Positions 25,547-32,904 of a stretch of DNA of 33,348 nucleotides are shown one piece after another. Under the pieces are notes generated by a model. That model made no database searches and had not been told where the DNA came from. It saw only the letters and a program-made list of their open reading frames with translations. The translations under genes were made by a program, and so were the position numbers. Source of the stretch: an uncultured Lachnospiraceae bacterium (GTDB taxonomy: Bacteria > Bacillota > Clostridia > Lachnospirales > Lachnospiraceae); the NCBI GenBank assembly GCA_902773435.1, contig CACYEN010000050.1:1-33348 (forward strand), in the 5' to 3' direction. The first letter of the stretch is position 1. Each line of letters begins with the position of its first letter.

Positions 25547-25577
25547 TGTCCGCCGGTCTATTTTACACCGGCGGACA
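25547..25577 (-). promoter_or_regulatory. Perfect hairpin between the tusA-like and DUF3343 genes
   Basis: An 11-bp perfect stem (TGTCCGCCGGT against ACCGGCGGACA) with a nine-base AT-rich loop occupies most of the 88-base gap. No T-run follows on either strand, so it is not a normal terminator. It may be an RNA-processing or stability element that sets different levels for the genes before and after it. Confidence 0.5.
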
Positions 25578-25599
25578 GAAAACATAAAGTCTCAGTCAG

Positions 25600-25800
25600 T
25601 TACCCGAGGGTTATCTCGAAATAATCGCCCATATCCCTGGAAGTGCATTTCTTTCCCTTGTCCTTTGCCAGCTTCTCGACGTTCGTCTTCTGGTGCGGTT
25701 CACTGACGAGGACTTTCACCTCCTGGTTATTCTTCAGGGCGTCCAGTGTGAGCATCAGCGGCTCCGGGCAGGACAGGCCTCTCGCGTCGACTTCCTTCAT
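25600..25800 (-). CDS. TusA/SirA-like sulfur (selenium) carrier
   Basis: A 66-residue TusA-family protein with the single conserved Cys in ARGLSCPEPLMLT (CPxP motif). TusA proteins carry sulfur as a persulfide; in selenium clusters the same fold forms the N-terminal half of YedF. Here the C-terminal domain of YedF is absent. The start at 25800 overlaps the yedE stop by four bases, and AGGAGG lies within the last yedE codons. Coupling to the YedE membrane protein suggests it takes selenium or sulfur from transport to the desulfurase or SelD; this is inference. Confidence 0.9.
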   Translation of the reverse strand: MKEVDARGLSCPEPLMLTLDALKNNQEVKVLVSEPHQKTNVEKLAKDKGKKCTSRDMGDYFEITLG

Positions 25801-26891
25801 TTTTCTAAACTCCTCCTGTTTGTAAAAGCGATGATAAAACAAGCCGCGATACAGATCAGGCATGCGATCCTGCCGTTCGATGTGACAGCGCCCTTGACGA
25901 GCTCCCCGGTCTCCGCATTGACTGCGGTTCCGCTGGAGGCGAGACCAAAATTGTGGCAGATCGCGCTTCCGACGAACATTCCGAGAACCGTGACCGCGGA
26001 ATCAGACGAGCCCTGGCCGGCGAGAATCAGCTGCCGCAGCGGGCATCCTCCCGCGAGGACAGCGGCAAACCCGACCGTGTACATCCCGAGAATATTCCAC
26101 AGATGTTCAGAGTGGGCGATGACCCCCGGGGTGTTAAATCCGGCAGTAAAGCGGCCGGTCGCGATGTTGAAGACAAGAAGGACCACGAAGAGGCCGGCAA
26201 TGACGCTGATGAGATCAAAGTTTTTCATGAGGAAGATGTCGCGCAGGCCGCCCGCGAAACACATCCGGGATTTCTGGGCCAGGATACCGACGACGAGGCC
26301 CGCTATGAGCGCGACGGCAACCGGGGCGTGCTTGCTTCCGGGACCGGATTCGCTGGAAATAAAGAGGCTTGTTGTGACCGACAGGATCATGATTCCGAGA
26401 ACAATGACCGGAAGCACGACACCGCTCGCCCGGTTGGCCGGATGCGACCGCCCCAGGCTGAATCCCCTTCTGAGCGCAAACACACCGGTGCACACACCCG
26501 CGGCGAACCCGATGAGAGCGATATAGGCGTTGAGATCACCGGCGGACATGCGGATGACCATTCTGAGGGGGCAGCCGAGGAAGATCAGCGCGCCGATCAT
26601 CATGATCACGCCGAGCGCAAACCGGATCATCGGGGACGATCCGCCGGAAGACCGGTACTCACCGGTCGCGAGCGCGATCAGGAACGCGCCGAGGATAAGG
26701 CCGATAATCTCCGGTCGGACATACTGGACGGCAGCTGCCTGATGGAAGCCCATCGCGCCGGCCGTGTCGCGGATAAAGCACGCGATGCAGAACGCCATGT
26801 TCGCCGGGTTTCCGAGCAGTGCCAGCACCATCGCCGCGACACCGCAGAGCGCTCCCGCGACCAGGCGCTTCGCCTTTGTATCAAGAACCAT
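25797..26891 (-). CDS. yedE: YedE/YeeE-family membrane transporter of the selenium cluster
   Basis: A 364-residue membrane protein with about ten hydrophobic segments. Conserved cysteines lie near membrane segments: CIAC at 35-38, FLGCPLRM (C107), KSRMCFAGGLRD (C211) and AGGCPLRQL (C283). YeeE-type relatives import thiosulfate through such cysteines; YedE members are found with selenium genes and are thought to move a selenium or sulfur compound. The start at 26891 has GGAGGAG upstream; the open frame continues farther, into the leader and promoter, and that part is not coding. It is the first gene of the selenium operon and overlaps the tusA-like gene by four bases. Confidence 0.9.
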   Translation of the reverse strand: MVLDTKAKRLVAGALCGVAAMVLALLGNPANMAFCIACFIRDTAGAMGFHQAAAVQYVRPEIIGLILGAFLIALATGEYRSSGGSSPMIRFALGVIMMIGALIFLGCPLRMVIRMSAGDLNAYIALIGFAAGVCTGVFALRRGFSLGRSHPANRASGVVLPVIVLGIMILSVTTSLFISSESGPGSKHAPVAVALIAGLVVGILAQKSRMCFAGGLRDIFLMKNFDLISVIAGLFVVLLVFNIATGRFTAGFNTPGVIAHSEHLWNILGMYTVGFAAVLAGGCPLRQLILAGQGSSDSAVTVLGMFVGSAICHNFGLASSGTAVNAETGELVKGAVTSNGRIACLICIAACFIIAFTNRRSLEK

Positions 26892-26970
26892 AATATTTGC
26901 TCCTCCTTTTTTCCCCCCGGTTTTATGCCGGAAGACATAATAATTGCCCCGCGCGACAGCGTGGAACACA

Positions 26971-27005
26971 TGTATAACCTTACTCTTTCGTTGTGGCAAG
27001 GTCAA
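26971..27005 (-). promoter_or_regulatory. Promoter with dyad at the head of the selenium operon
   Basis: TTGCCA (26994-26999) and TATACA (26971-26976) are 17 bases apart on the minus strand. A TTGACC (27000-27005) directly precedes. ACCTT and AAGGT form a dyad (26977-27002) across the spacer, as in operators of some activators. The leader to yedE is about 75 bases. Confidence 0.6.
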
Positions 27006-27070
27006 ATTGAAGGTTTCTATACGCCGGGACTTATTATTTGAATTTCTGATAAAGCGCGTTTCTATTCAGC

Positions 27071-27115
27071 AAATAAAAAAGGAACACCCGCCCGCCGAAG
27101 CGGGACAGGTGTTCC
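27071..27115 (-). terminator. Terminator of the PPDK gene
   Basis: A long stem (27081-27115; outer GGAACACC/GGTGTTCC-type pairs, inner CCCGC/GCGGG, TTCG loop) is followed by TTTTTTATTT on the minus strand. It separates PPDK from the selenium operon. Confidence 0.9.
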
Positions 27116-27180
27116 GTCTTGCTTTCATTTACAGCGCATTCCCCGCCGATGACCGGGCCCGCGCGGGATATAACCGTCTG

Positions 27181-29805
27181 TTACATGTTGTTGAGGGCGG
27201 CCTGTGCGGCGGCAAGTCTCGCGATCGGTACGCGGAACGGGCTGCAGGACACATAGTTGAGGCCGACCTGCTGGCAGAACTCGATCGTGCTCGGATCGCC
27301 GCCGTGCTCGCCGCAGATGCCGAGCTTCAGGCCCGGGCGTGTGGAGCGGCCGAGCTGGGAAGCCATCTTGACGAGCTTGCCGACGCCGTTCTGGTCCAGT
27401 CTCGCGAACGGATCGGACTCGTAGATCTTGTTTGAATAATAGCTGTCGAGGAACTTGCCCGCGTCGTCACGGCTGAAGCCGAACGTCATCTGGGTGAGGT
27501 CGTTTGTTCCGAACGAGAAGTACTCGGCTTCCTCGGCGATTTCGTCGGCGAGGAGCGCGGCTCTCGGGATCTCGATCATCGTACCGACGTGATAGCGGAT
27601 GTCGGAGCCCTTCTCCTCCTTGACCTTCTCGGCCGTCGCGACAATGATGTCCTTGACATACTTCAGTTCCTTCTTCTCGCCTACGAGCGGAACCATGATC
27701 TCCGGAACGATGAGGAAGCCCTTCTCATAGGTGACCTCGATCGCCGCTTCCATGATCGCGCGCGTCTGCATCTCGGCGATTTCCGGATATGTGACCGCCA
27801 GACGGCAGCCGCGGTGGCCCATCATTGGGTTGAACTCGTGAAGGGCTTCGCACTTCGCGGTGACTTCCTCGACGCTCTTGCCCATATCCTTCGCGAGCGC
27901 AGCGATCTCATCCGCTTCCTTCGGGACGAACTCATGGAGAGGCGGATCCAGGAGACGGACGTTCATCGACTTGCCCTCGAGAACCTCGTACATCGCCTTG
28001 AAATCGCCCTTCTGATACGGAAGCAGCTCGGCAAGAGCCTCCTTGCGCTCTTCAACCGTGTCGGCGAGAATCATCTTTCTCATGTGATGGATTCTCTCCT
28101 CGCTGAAGAACATGTGCTCCGTACGGCAGAGGCCGATGCCCTCCGCGCCGAGATCCATTGCCTGCTTCGCGTCGCGCGGATTGTCGGCGTTCGTGCGGAC
28201 CTTCATCGTCCTGAACTGGTCGGCCCAGTCCATAATCCTCTTGAAGTTGCCGCCGATGTTCGCCGGAACCGTCTTGATGTCGCCGTAATAGATATTGCCG
28301 GTGGAGCCGTCAAGGGAGATGTAGTCGCCCTCGCAGATATGCTTCCCGCCGAGGTCGAACCACTTCTCTTCCTCATTAATCTTGATCTCCTTGCATCCGG
28401 AGACGCAGCAGGTGCCCATGCCCCTGGCGACGACGGCAGCGTGGCTCGTCATACCGCCGCGGACCGTCAGGATACCCTCGGCCGCGTCCATGCCCTCGAT
28501 ATCTTCCGGGGAGGTCTCGAGACGGACCAGGACGACGCGCTCGCCGCGATCATGCCATTCCTTGGCGTCAGCGGCGTTGAAGACGGCCTTGCCCGCAGCG
28601 GCGCCCGGGGAAGCCGGAAGAGCCGTGCCGATCTTCTCGCCGGCCTTGAGGGCGGCGGCGTCGAACATCGGATGGAGCAGCTGGTCAAGGGACTTCGGCT
28701 CAATGCGGAGAACCGCCTCTTCCGGAGTGATCTTGCCTTCGTCGACCAGGTCGCAGGCGATCTGGATAGCGGCGGCAGCTGTCCTCTTGCCGTTTCTCGT
28801 CTGCAGGAAGTAGAGCTTGCCCTCCTGGATCGTGAACTCCATGTCCTGCATATCCCTGTAGTGATTCTCCAGGCTCATCGCCAGCTCATGGAACTGCTGG
28901 TAGCAGTCCGGAAGATCCTGTTCGAGCTGTGTGATCGGGTTCGGTGTGCGGATACCCGCGACGACGTCTTCGCCCTGCGCGTTGATCAGGTACTCGCCGA
29001 AGATTCCCTTCGCGCCTGTCGCCGGGTCACGCGTGAACGCGACGCCCGTTCCGGACGTGCTGCCCATGTTGCCGAACACCATCGTCTGGACGTTGACGGC
29101 TGTTCCCCAGTCGCCCGGGATATCGTTCATTCGTCTGTAATAAATCGCTCTCGGGTTGTCCCAGCTCCTGAAGACGGCCTTGACGGCTTCCATCAGCTGG
29201 ACCTTCGGATCCTGCGGGAAATCTTCCCCGTTCATGGCTTCCTTGTAGATCGCCTTGAAGCGGCTTATCAGTTCCTTCATGTCGTCCGTATCCAGGTCGA
29301 GGTCATAGACGATGCCTTTCTTCTCCTTGATCTCGTCGATCACCTTCTCGAAGAAGCTCTTCGGAACTTCCATGACGACGTCGGAGAACATCTGGATAAA
29401 TCTTCTGTAGGAGTCATAAGCGAAACGCGGATTACCCGTCTTCTGGGCAAATCCTTCGACGGAGATGTCGTTGAGGCCGAGGTTGAGAATTGTATCCATC
29501 ATGCCCGGCATAGAAGCCCTGGCGCCTGAACGGACAGATACGAGAAGCGGATCGCTGTTGTCGCCGAACTTTTTCCCGTTGATCTCCTCGATCTTTCCCA
29601 TCGCGTCATAGATCTGGGACTGGATCTCCTCGGAGATCTGCTTGCCCTGGTTGTAGTAATCGGTGCATGCCTCCGTGGTGATCGTAAAGCCCTGCGGAAT
29701 CGGCATTCCGAGGTTCGTCATCTCGGCAAGGTTTGCGCCTTTTCCGCCGAGCAGGTTCCTCATTTCAGCGCTGCCTTCGCTGAACATGTATACCCATTTG
29801 GCCAT
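27181..29805 (-). CDS. ppdK: Pyruvate, phosphate dikinase
   Basis: An 874-residue enzyme interconverting pyruvate, ATP and phosphate with phosphoenolpyruvate, AMP and pyrophosphate. The N-terminal ATP-grasp domain begins KWVYMFSEGSAEMRNLLGGKGANLAEM (read in two parts). The phosphohistidine domain holds GGMTSHAAVVARGMG, with the catalytic His near 455. The C-terminal barrel holds LCRTEHMF, the GxxIE region around HVGTMIEIPRAAL, and the proton-donor Cys in GICGEHGGDP near 831. The length equals the classic clostridial enzyme. The start at 29805 has AGGAGG nine bases upstream; the longer in-frame extension runs through the promoter. With the neighbouring PPi-phosphofructokinase it suggests PPi-linked glycolysis. 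Confidence 0.98.
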   Translation of the reverse strand: MAKWVYMFSEGSAEMRNLLGGKGANLAEMTNLGMPIPQGFTITTEACTDYYNQGKQISEEIQSQIYDAMGKIEEINGKKFGDNSDPLLVSVRSGARASMPGMMDTILNLGLNDISVEGFAQKTGNPRFAYDSYRRFIQMFSDVVMEVPKSFFEKVIDEIKEKKGIVYDLDLDTDDMKELISRFKAIYKEAMNGEDFPQDPKVQLMEAVKAVFRSWDNPRAIYYRRMNDIPGDWGTAVNVQTMVFGNMGSTSGTGVAFTRDPATGAKGIFGEYLINAQGEDVVAGIRTPNPITQLEQDLPDCYQQFHELAMSLENHYRDMQDMEFTIQEGKLYFLQTRNGKRTAAAAIQIACDLVDEGKITPEEAVLRIEPKSLDQLLHPMFDAAALKAGEKIGTALPASPGAAAGKAVFNAADAKEWHDRGERVVLVRLETSPEDIEGMDAAEGILTVRGGMTSHAAVVARGMGTCCVSGCKEIKINEEEKWFDLGGKHICEGDYISLDGSTGNIYYGDIKTVPANIGGNFKRIMDWADQFRTMKVRTNADNPRDAKQAMDLGAEGIGLCRTEHMFFSEERIHHMRKMILADTVEERKEALAELLPYQKGDFKAMYEVLEGKSMNVRLLDPPLHEFVPKEADEIAALAKDMGKSVEEVTAKCEALHEFNPMMGHRGCRLAVTYPEIAEMQTRAIMEAAIEVTYEKGFLIVPEIMVPLVGEKKELKYVKDIIVATAEKVKEEKGSDIRYHVGTMIEIPRAALLADEIAEEAEYFSFGTNDLTQMTFGFSRDDAGKFLDSYYSNKIYESDPFARLDQNGVGKLVKMASQLGRSTRPGLKLGICGEHGGDPSTIEFCQQVGLNYVSCSPFRVPIARLAAAQAALNNM

Positions 29806-29856
29806 GTTTGAATTCCTCCTGTCGTAATGTGACAAATAATTGAAATAGGCACAACT

Positions 29857-29884
29857 ATTGTACCATACTTTTGGTCTCATTCAA
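29857..29884 (-). promoter_or_regulatory. Promoter of the PPDK gene
   Basis: TTGAAT (29879-29884) and TACAAT (29857-29862) lie 16 bases apart on the minus strand, about 50 bases before the ATG, in AT-rich DNA. Confidence 0.65.
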
Positions 29885-29910
29885 GCAGTGTTTGTCCTGA
29901 AAAACGTGAA

Positions 29911-29950
29911 AATAAAAGCGTTCTTCCCGTCATTCTTACGGGAAGAACGC
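29911..29950 (-). terminator. Terminator of the phosphofructokinase gene
   Basis: A perfect 13-bp stem (29918-29930 with 29938-29950, seven-base loop) is followed by TTTTATTTT on the minus strand, 65 bases after the stop. Confidence 0.92.
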
Positions 29951-30015
29951 GTCCGCACTTTTATAAAATACTGTCATTAACGCCGGCGCGGCTTATCCAG
30001 CCGCAGAGCTCCCGG

Positions 30016-31275
30016 TCACAGAAGTTCCTGGTAGCCCGGCTTGTAGAGGTGCCTCGGAATGCCGTCGACCATGATCGGGGCAACGTCGCCCTGGATCAGC
30101 GGGCGGACATAGGTCAGGAATTCGTCGGTCACATAGGTGCCCTCTTCGTTGACCCATTCTCTCGGGACAAGGCGCTCGTCGTTGGCGATCTTGTGGACAT
30201 CCTTGACTTCCGTGCCCGCCTGGTACGGATCGTCGGAGGTTCTCTGGATGACGACCATCTTTCCGCTGTCGCCCTCGTCGGCCGCCTTCATGGAAGCGCC
30301 GCCGACCTCATAGGCCTCGAGGATGTCGACACGCGAAGCGCAGTGGCTCGCCGCCCTCTGGAGTGTGGAGAGCTCGATCGCGCGCGTCTTGCATCCGATC
30401 TCTTTCGCGAGCATCTCGCAGAGGACGCGTGCGGTCCCGGTCAGCTGCTTGTGCCCGAAAGCGTCGACGTAGTCCGCGGCAGAGCCGAGCTCCATGATGT
30501 ACTTGCCGTCCGCCGTATGAATTCCCTCGGAGACACAGACGACGACAGAATTCTTCTTCTTGAGCAGCTCCCTGCACTTGTTGATGAAATTGTCGACGTC
30601 AAACGCGAGTTCCGGAAGGTAGATCGCGTCCGGTCCGTCGCAGTCCTCGCCCTTGGAGAGCGCCGACGCGCCGGTCAGCCATCCGGCGTTTCTTCCCATG
30701 ATCTCAACCACGGTGACCTGGCCGTGGTCATTCCTCATTGACCAGCCGTCGCGGATGATCTCCTTGACGGAAGTGCCGATATACTTAGCGGCGGAGCCGT
30801 AGCCCGGCGTGTGGTCCGTGAGCGCGAGGTCATTGTCGATGGTCTTCGGGCATCCGACGAAGCGGATTTCCGATCCCGTGATAATCGCGTAATCGGAGAG
30901 CTTCTTGATCGTGTCCATGGAGTCGTTTCCGCCGATATAAATGAAGCAGTCGATCTCCAGGTCGCCGAGAATCGAGAAAATCTTCTCATAGAGAGCCTGA
31001 TCCTCGTGGATCTCCGGAAGCTTGTATCTGCAGGATCCAAGGTAGGACGCAGGCGTTCTCTTCAGAAGCTCGGAGTCAAGGCCTGTCGTGATGTGCTCGG
31101 CCAGGTCGACGTAGCGGCCCTCCATAAGGCCCTGGACACCGTGAAGCATCCCGTAGACCTTCCTGTATCCGCGGTCGATCGCTGTCCTGTAGACGCCAGC
31201 GAGGGAAGAATTAATTGCGGCCGTGGGTCCGCCTGACTGTCCGACGATGACATTTCGCTTGTTCGCGTGAAGCAT
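30016..31275 (-). CDS. pfp: Pyrophosphate-dependent 6-phosphofructokinase
   Basis: A 419-residue phosphofructokinase. GQSGGPTAAINSS at 12-24 is the phosphate loop. IGGNDSMDT at 114-122 replaces the GGDGS/T of ATP enzymes. CPKTIDNDL at 142-150 has the Lys typical of PPi enzymes, with base Asp147, and EIMGRNAGWL is the fructose-6-phosphate signature. These point to PPi rather than ATP as donor, although Asn rather than Asp in GGNDS is a variation. The start at 31275 has AGGAGG nine bases before; a few extra in-frame codons upstream contain this site. It has its own promoter and terminator and lies next to PPDK, whose product PPi it can use. Confidence 0.92.
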   Translation of the reverse strand: MLHANKRNVIVGQSGGPTAAINSSLAGVYRTAIDRGYRKVYGMLHGVQGLMEGRYVDLAEHITTGLDSELLKRTPASYLGSCRYKLPEIHEDQALYEKIFSILGDLEIDCFIYIGGNDSMDTIKKLSDYAIITGSEIRFVGCPKTIDNDLALTDHTPGYGSAAKYIGTSVKEIIRDGWSMRNDHGQVTVVEIMGRNAGWLTGASALSKGEDCDGPDAIYLPELAFDVDNFINKCRELLKKKNSVVVCVSEGIHTADGKYIMELGSAADYVDAFGHKQLTGTARVLCEMLAKEIGCKTRAIELSTLQRAASHCASRVDILEAYEVGGASMKAADEGDSGKMVVIQRTSDDPYQAGTEVKDVHKIANDERLVPREWVNEEGTYVTDEFLTYVRPLIQGDVAPIMVDGIPRHLYKPGYQELL

Positions 31276-31301
31276 GGTTAAGTTCCTCCTCCTCAATTAA
31301 A

Positions 31302-31319
31302 GGGGGCGTCAATGCCCCC
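31302..31319 (-). promoter_or_regulatory. GC hairpin in the phosphofructokinase leader
   Basis: GGGGGC and GCCCCC form a six-pair stem with a six-base loop, followed by TTTAATT and then the ribosome binding site. The T-run is short, so it may be a weak attenuator or a stabilising 5' structure. Confidence 0.4.
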
Positions 31320-31338
31320 CGGTCATCACTGGTAAAAT

Positions 31339-31367
31339 ATTCTACCCCAAAAGATCTTCAAAGTAAA
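31339..31367 (-). promoter_or_regulatory. Promoter of the phosphofructokinase gene
   Basis: TTTACT (31362-31367) and TAGAAT (31339-31344) are 17 bases apart on the minus strand, in an AT-rich gap, about 63 bases before the start codon. Confidence 0.6.
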
Positions 31368-31395
31368 TAAGAACGACACTGAAAATGACGCGAAA

Positions 31396-31424
31396 CGTGT
31401 CAGGGGACGGCGTCCCCTGACACG
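31396..31424. repeat. GTGTCAGGGGACG palindrome, probably dispersed repeat and terminator
   Basis: A 29-base palindrome with 14-base perfect arms around one central base lies 10 bases after the stop of the SPFH gene. The CGTGTCAGGGGACG arm is like palindromic repeats scattered in many bacterial genomes. On the minus strand it is followed by T-rich but interrupted sequence, so it probably also ends the SPFH transcript. Only one copy is in the window. Confidence 0.6.
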
Positions 31425-31434
31425 CTTAAGCCCG

Positions 31435-32796
31435 TCAGTTCATCTTTGTTCCGCAGTTCGGGCAGAATCTGGGAGGATTCTCCGGATCCTGGGCGGCGAA
31501 GCCGCAGTTCGGGCAGACCGTTACCTTCTCCGGAGCCGGCTTCGGCTTTCCGCAGTTCGGGCAGAAGTTCCCGGTGTTCACGGAACCGCACTCGCAGGTC
31601 CAGGAGGCGTCCGCGAGGAATTCAGCCTGCTTGCTCTCTCCCGGGAAATTCTCCGGGAAATCGTCCGGATTCGCGGGGGCTGCCGGAGCTGCCGCCGGGG
31701 CTGCCGGAGCCTGTGCCTGCGCTGCCGCCTGGGCCGCCTGCTGGGCCGCTCCCTGCTGCATGAGCCCGGCGATGTTCGCCCCGGCGTTCATGCCGCCCAT
31801 CATCCCGAGTCCCGCGAAGCCGTTGACCGCGCCGTTGGCGTTGGCGCCGGCAGACTGCATCGCCTGCGTCTGGCCCATTCCCATGTACGCGCCGAGCATC
31901 GTGGGATCCGTATAGCCCTTCGTCTCCTGGTACTTCTCGATCTTCTCCTTGCTGTTTTCGTCGGCGTCCATCATGCCGATCGCGATCTTAAAGACCGAGA
32001 TGCCTCTCGCTTCGCCCCACGCGCTGCTCAGGATGGCGTCGACGTCATGTGTGAGCTGGGCTTCGTTGACCGCGATGTCCGTGTAGGGGATACGGAGCTT
32101 GGAGAGCTGGCCGACGCCCTGGCGGATCGCCGCGATCGCCTCTGTCTTGATCTGCGGTTCGATGTCCTCTTTCGTCACGAGGCCGTTTCCGTCGTCGCCC
32201 GCCTTCTGGGAGCCGATCACCTGGAAGAACTTCGCCGGATCCGTGATCTGGATCGAGTACATCCCGTTGCCCATAAGGGTCGTGGCGATGTGCCAGACCG
32301 GATTTCCCGTCGCGATGTCATGCTCCCAGTGGTCGAACGTGATATTGCCCGAACCCCACTTAAAGCCCTGGATCTCGCCGAGGTTGATGTAGAATACGCG
32401 CTGTGTATTCGTTCTTCCGCCGCCCGCGAGGAACTGGTTTCCGATCATGGACGCGAGCGCCTTCAGTCCCTTGTTGTCCCCGCTCATCATCGAGGGAGCC
32501 TTCGAAGCGTCGAATTTATATCTTCCGGGCTCGGCGCAGAAGTCCACGATCTGGCCGTTCTCCACGAGGATCATGCACTGATTCTCCTGAACATCGATGC
32601 CCGATCCGGACGTGATGATATTCTGGTCGCCGTACTTATTGACGGATCCCTTCGATGAGATCTTCGTGCCTCTCTTCATCAGCACGCCAGACATGTCGCC
32701 GCTCTCAAAATAATCCACCCACATGCTGTCAGCCGTTGTTCCGATCGCTCCGCTGAACGCGCCGACTGCTTCCGCCACAAGCTTGATAAGACCCAT
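31435..32796 (-). CDS. SPFH-domain protein with C-terminal zinc ribbons
   Basis: A 453-residue protein of the YdjI/virion-core-like SPFH group. The N-terminus (MGLIKLVAEAVGAFSGAIG, then MWVDYFESGDM) and ENQCMILVENGQIVDFCAEPGRY (in parts) mark the family; the SPFH/band-7 domain spans about 60-290. A low-complexity linker rich in Met, Gly, Ala and Gln follows (about 300-385). Two zinc ribbons end the protein: CxC...CPNC (WTCECGS, NFCPNCG) and CPNC...CPNC (VCPNCGF, RFCPNCGTKMN). There is no clear membrane segment, so membrane association would be peripheral. Bacillus YdjI recruits membrane-stress proteins; a similar scaffold role is inferred. AAAGGAG is six bases before the ATG. It follows the TPM-domain gene by 108 bases. 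Confidence 0.92.
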   Translation of the reverse strand: MGLIKLVAEAVGAFSGAIGTTADSMWVDYFESGDMSGVLMKRGTKISSKGSVNKYGDQNIITSGSGIDVQENQCMILVENGQIVDFCAEPGRYKFDASKAPSMMSGDNKGLKALASMIGNQFLAGGGRTNTQRVFYINLGEIQGFKWGSGNITFDHWEHDIATGNPVWHIATTLMGNGMYSIQITDPAKFFQVIGSQKAGDDGNGLVTKEDIEPQIKTEAIAAIRQGVGQLSKLRIPYTDIAVNEAQLTHDVDAILSSAWGEARGISVFKIAIGMMDADENSKEKIEKYQETKGYTDPTMLGAYMGMGQTQAMQSAGANANGAVNGFAGLGMMGGMNAGANIAGLMQQGAAQQAAQAAAQAQAPAAPAAAPAAPANPDDFPENFPGESKQAEFLADASWTCECGSVNTGNFCPNCGKPKPAPEKVTVCPNCGFAAQDPENPPRFCPNCGTKMN

Positions 32797-32904
32797 AGAT
32801 TTCTCCTTTCATGTGCAGTGTCTCTGACACCTTCTTTATCTTTCGCGCGGGTTATGGATTGTCCGCGAAACAAGATACGTGTTTAAAGTGACCGTGTATT
32901 CTTC

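Noticed and set aside
27589..29529. A 646-codon plus-strand open frame
   Set aside because: It is antisense to ppdK, which is certain from its motifs; the plus-strand product has shadow composition and no recognisable domain.
30016..31275. ATP-dependent phosphofructokinase
   Set aside because: GGNDS and PKTIDND differ from the GGDGT and PGTIDND of ATP enzymes; PPi is favoured although not proven.
32800..32904. Possible promoter or terminator between the TPM and SPFH genes
   Set aside because: A loose 7-bp stem (TTTCGCG/CGCGAAA) has no T-run, and no convincing -35/-10 pair is seen; read-through from the TPM gene is as likely.
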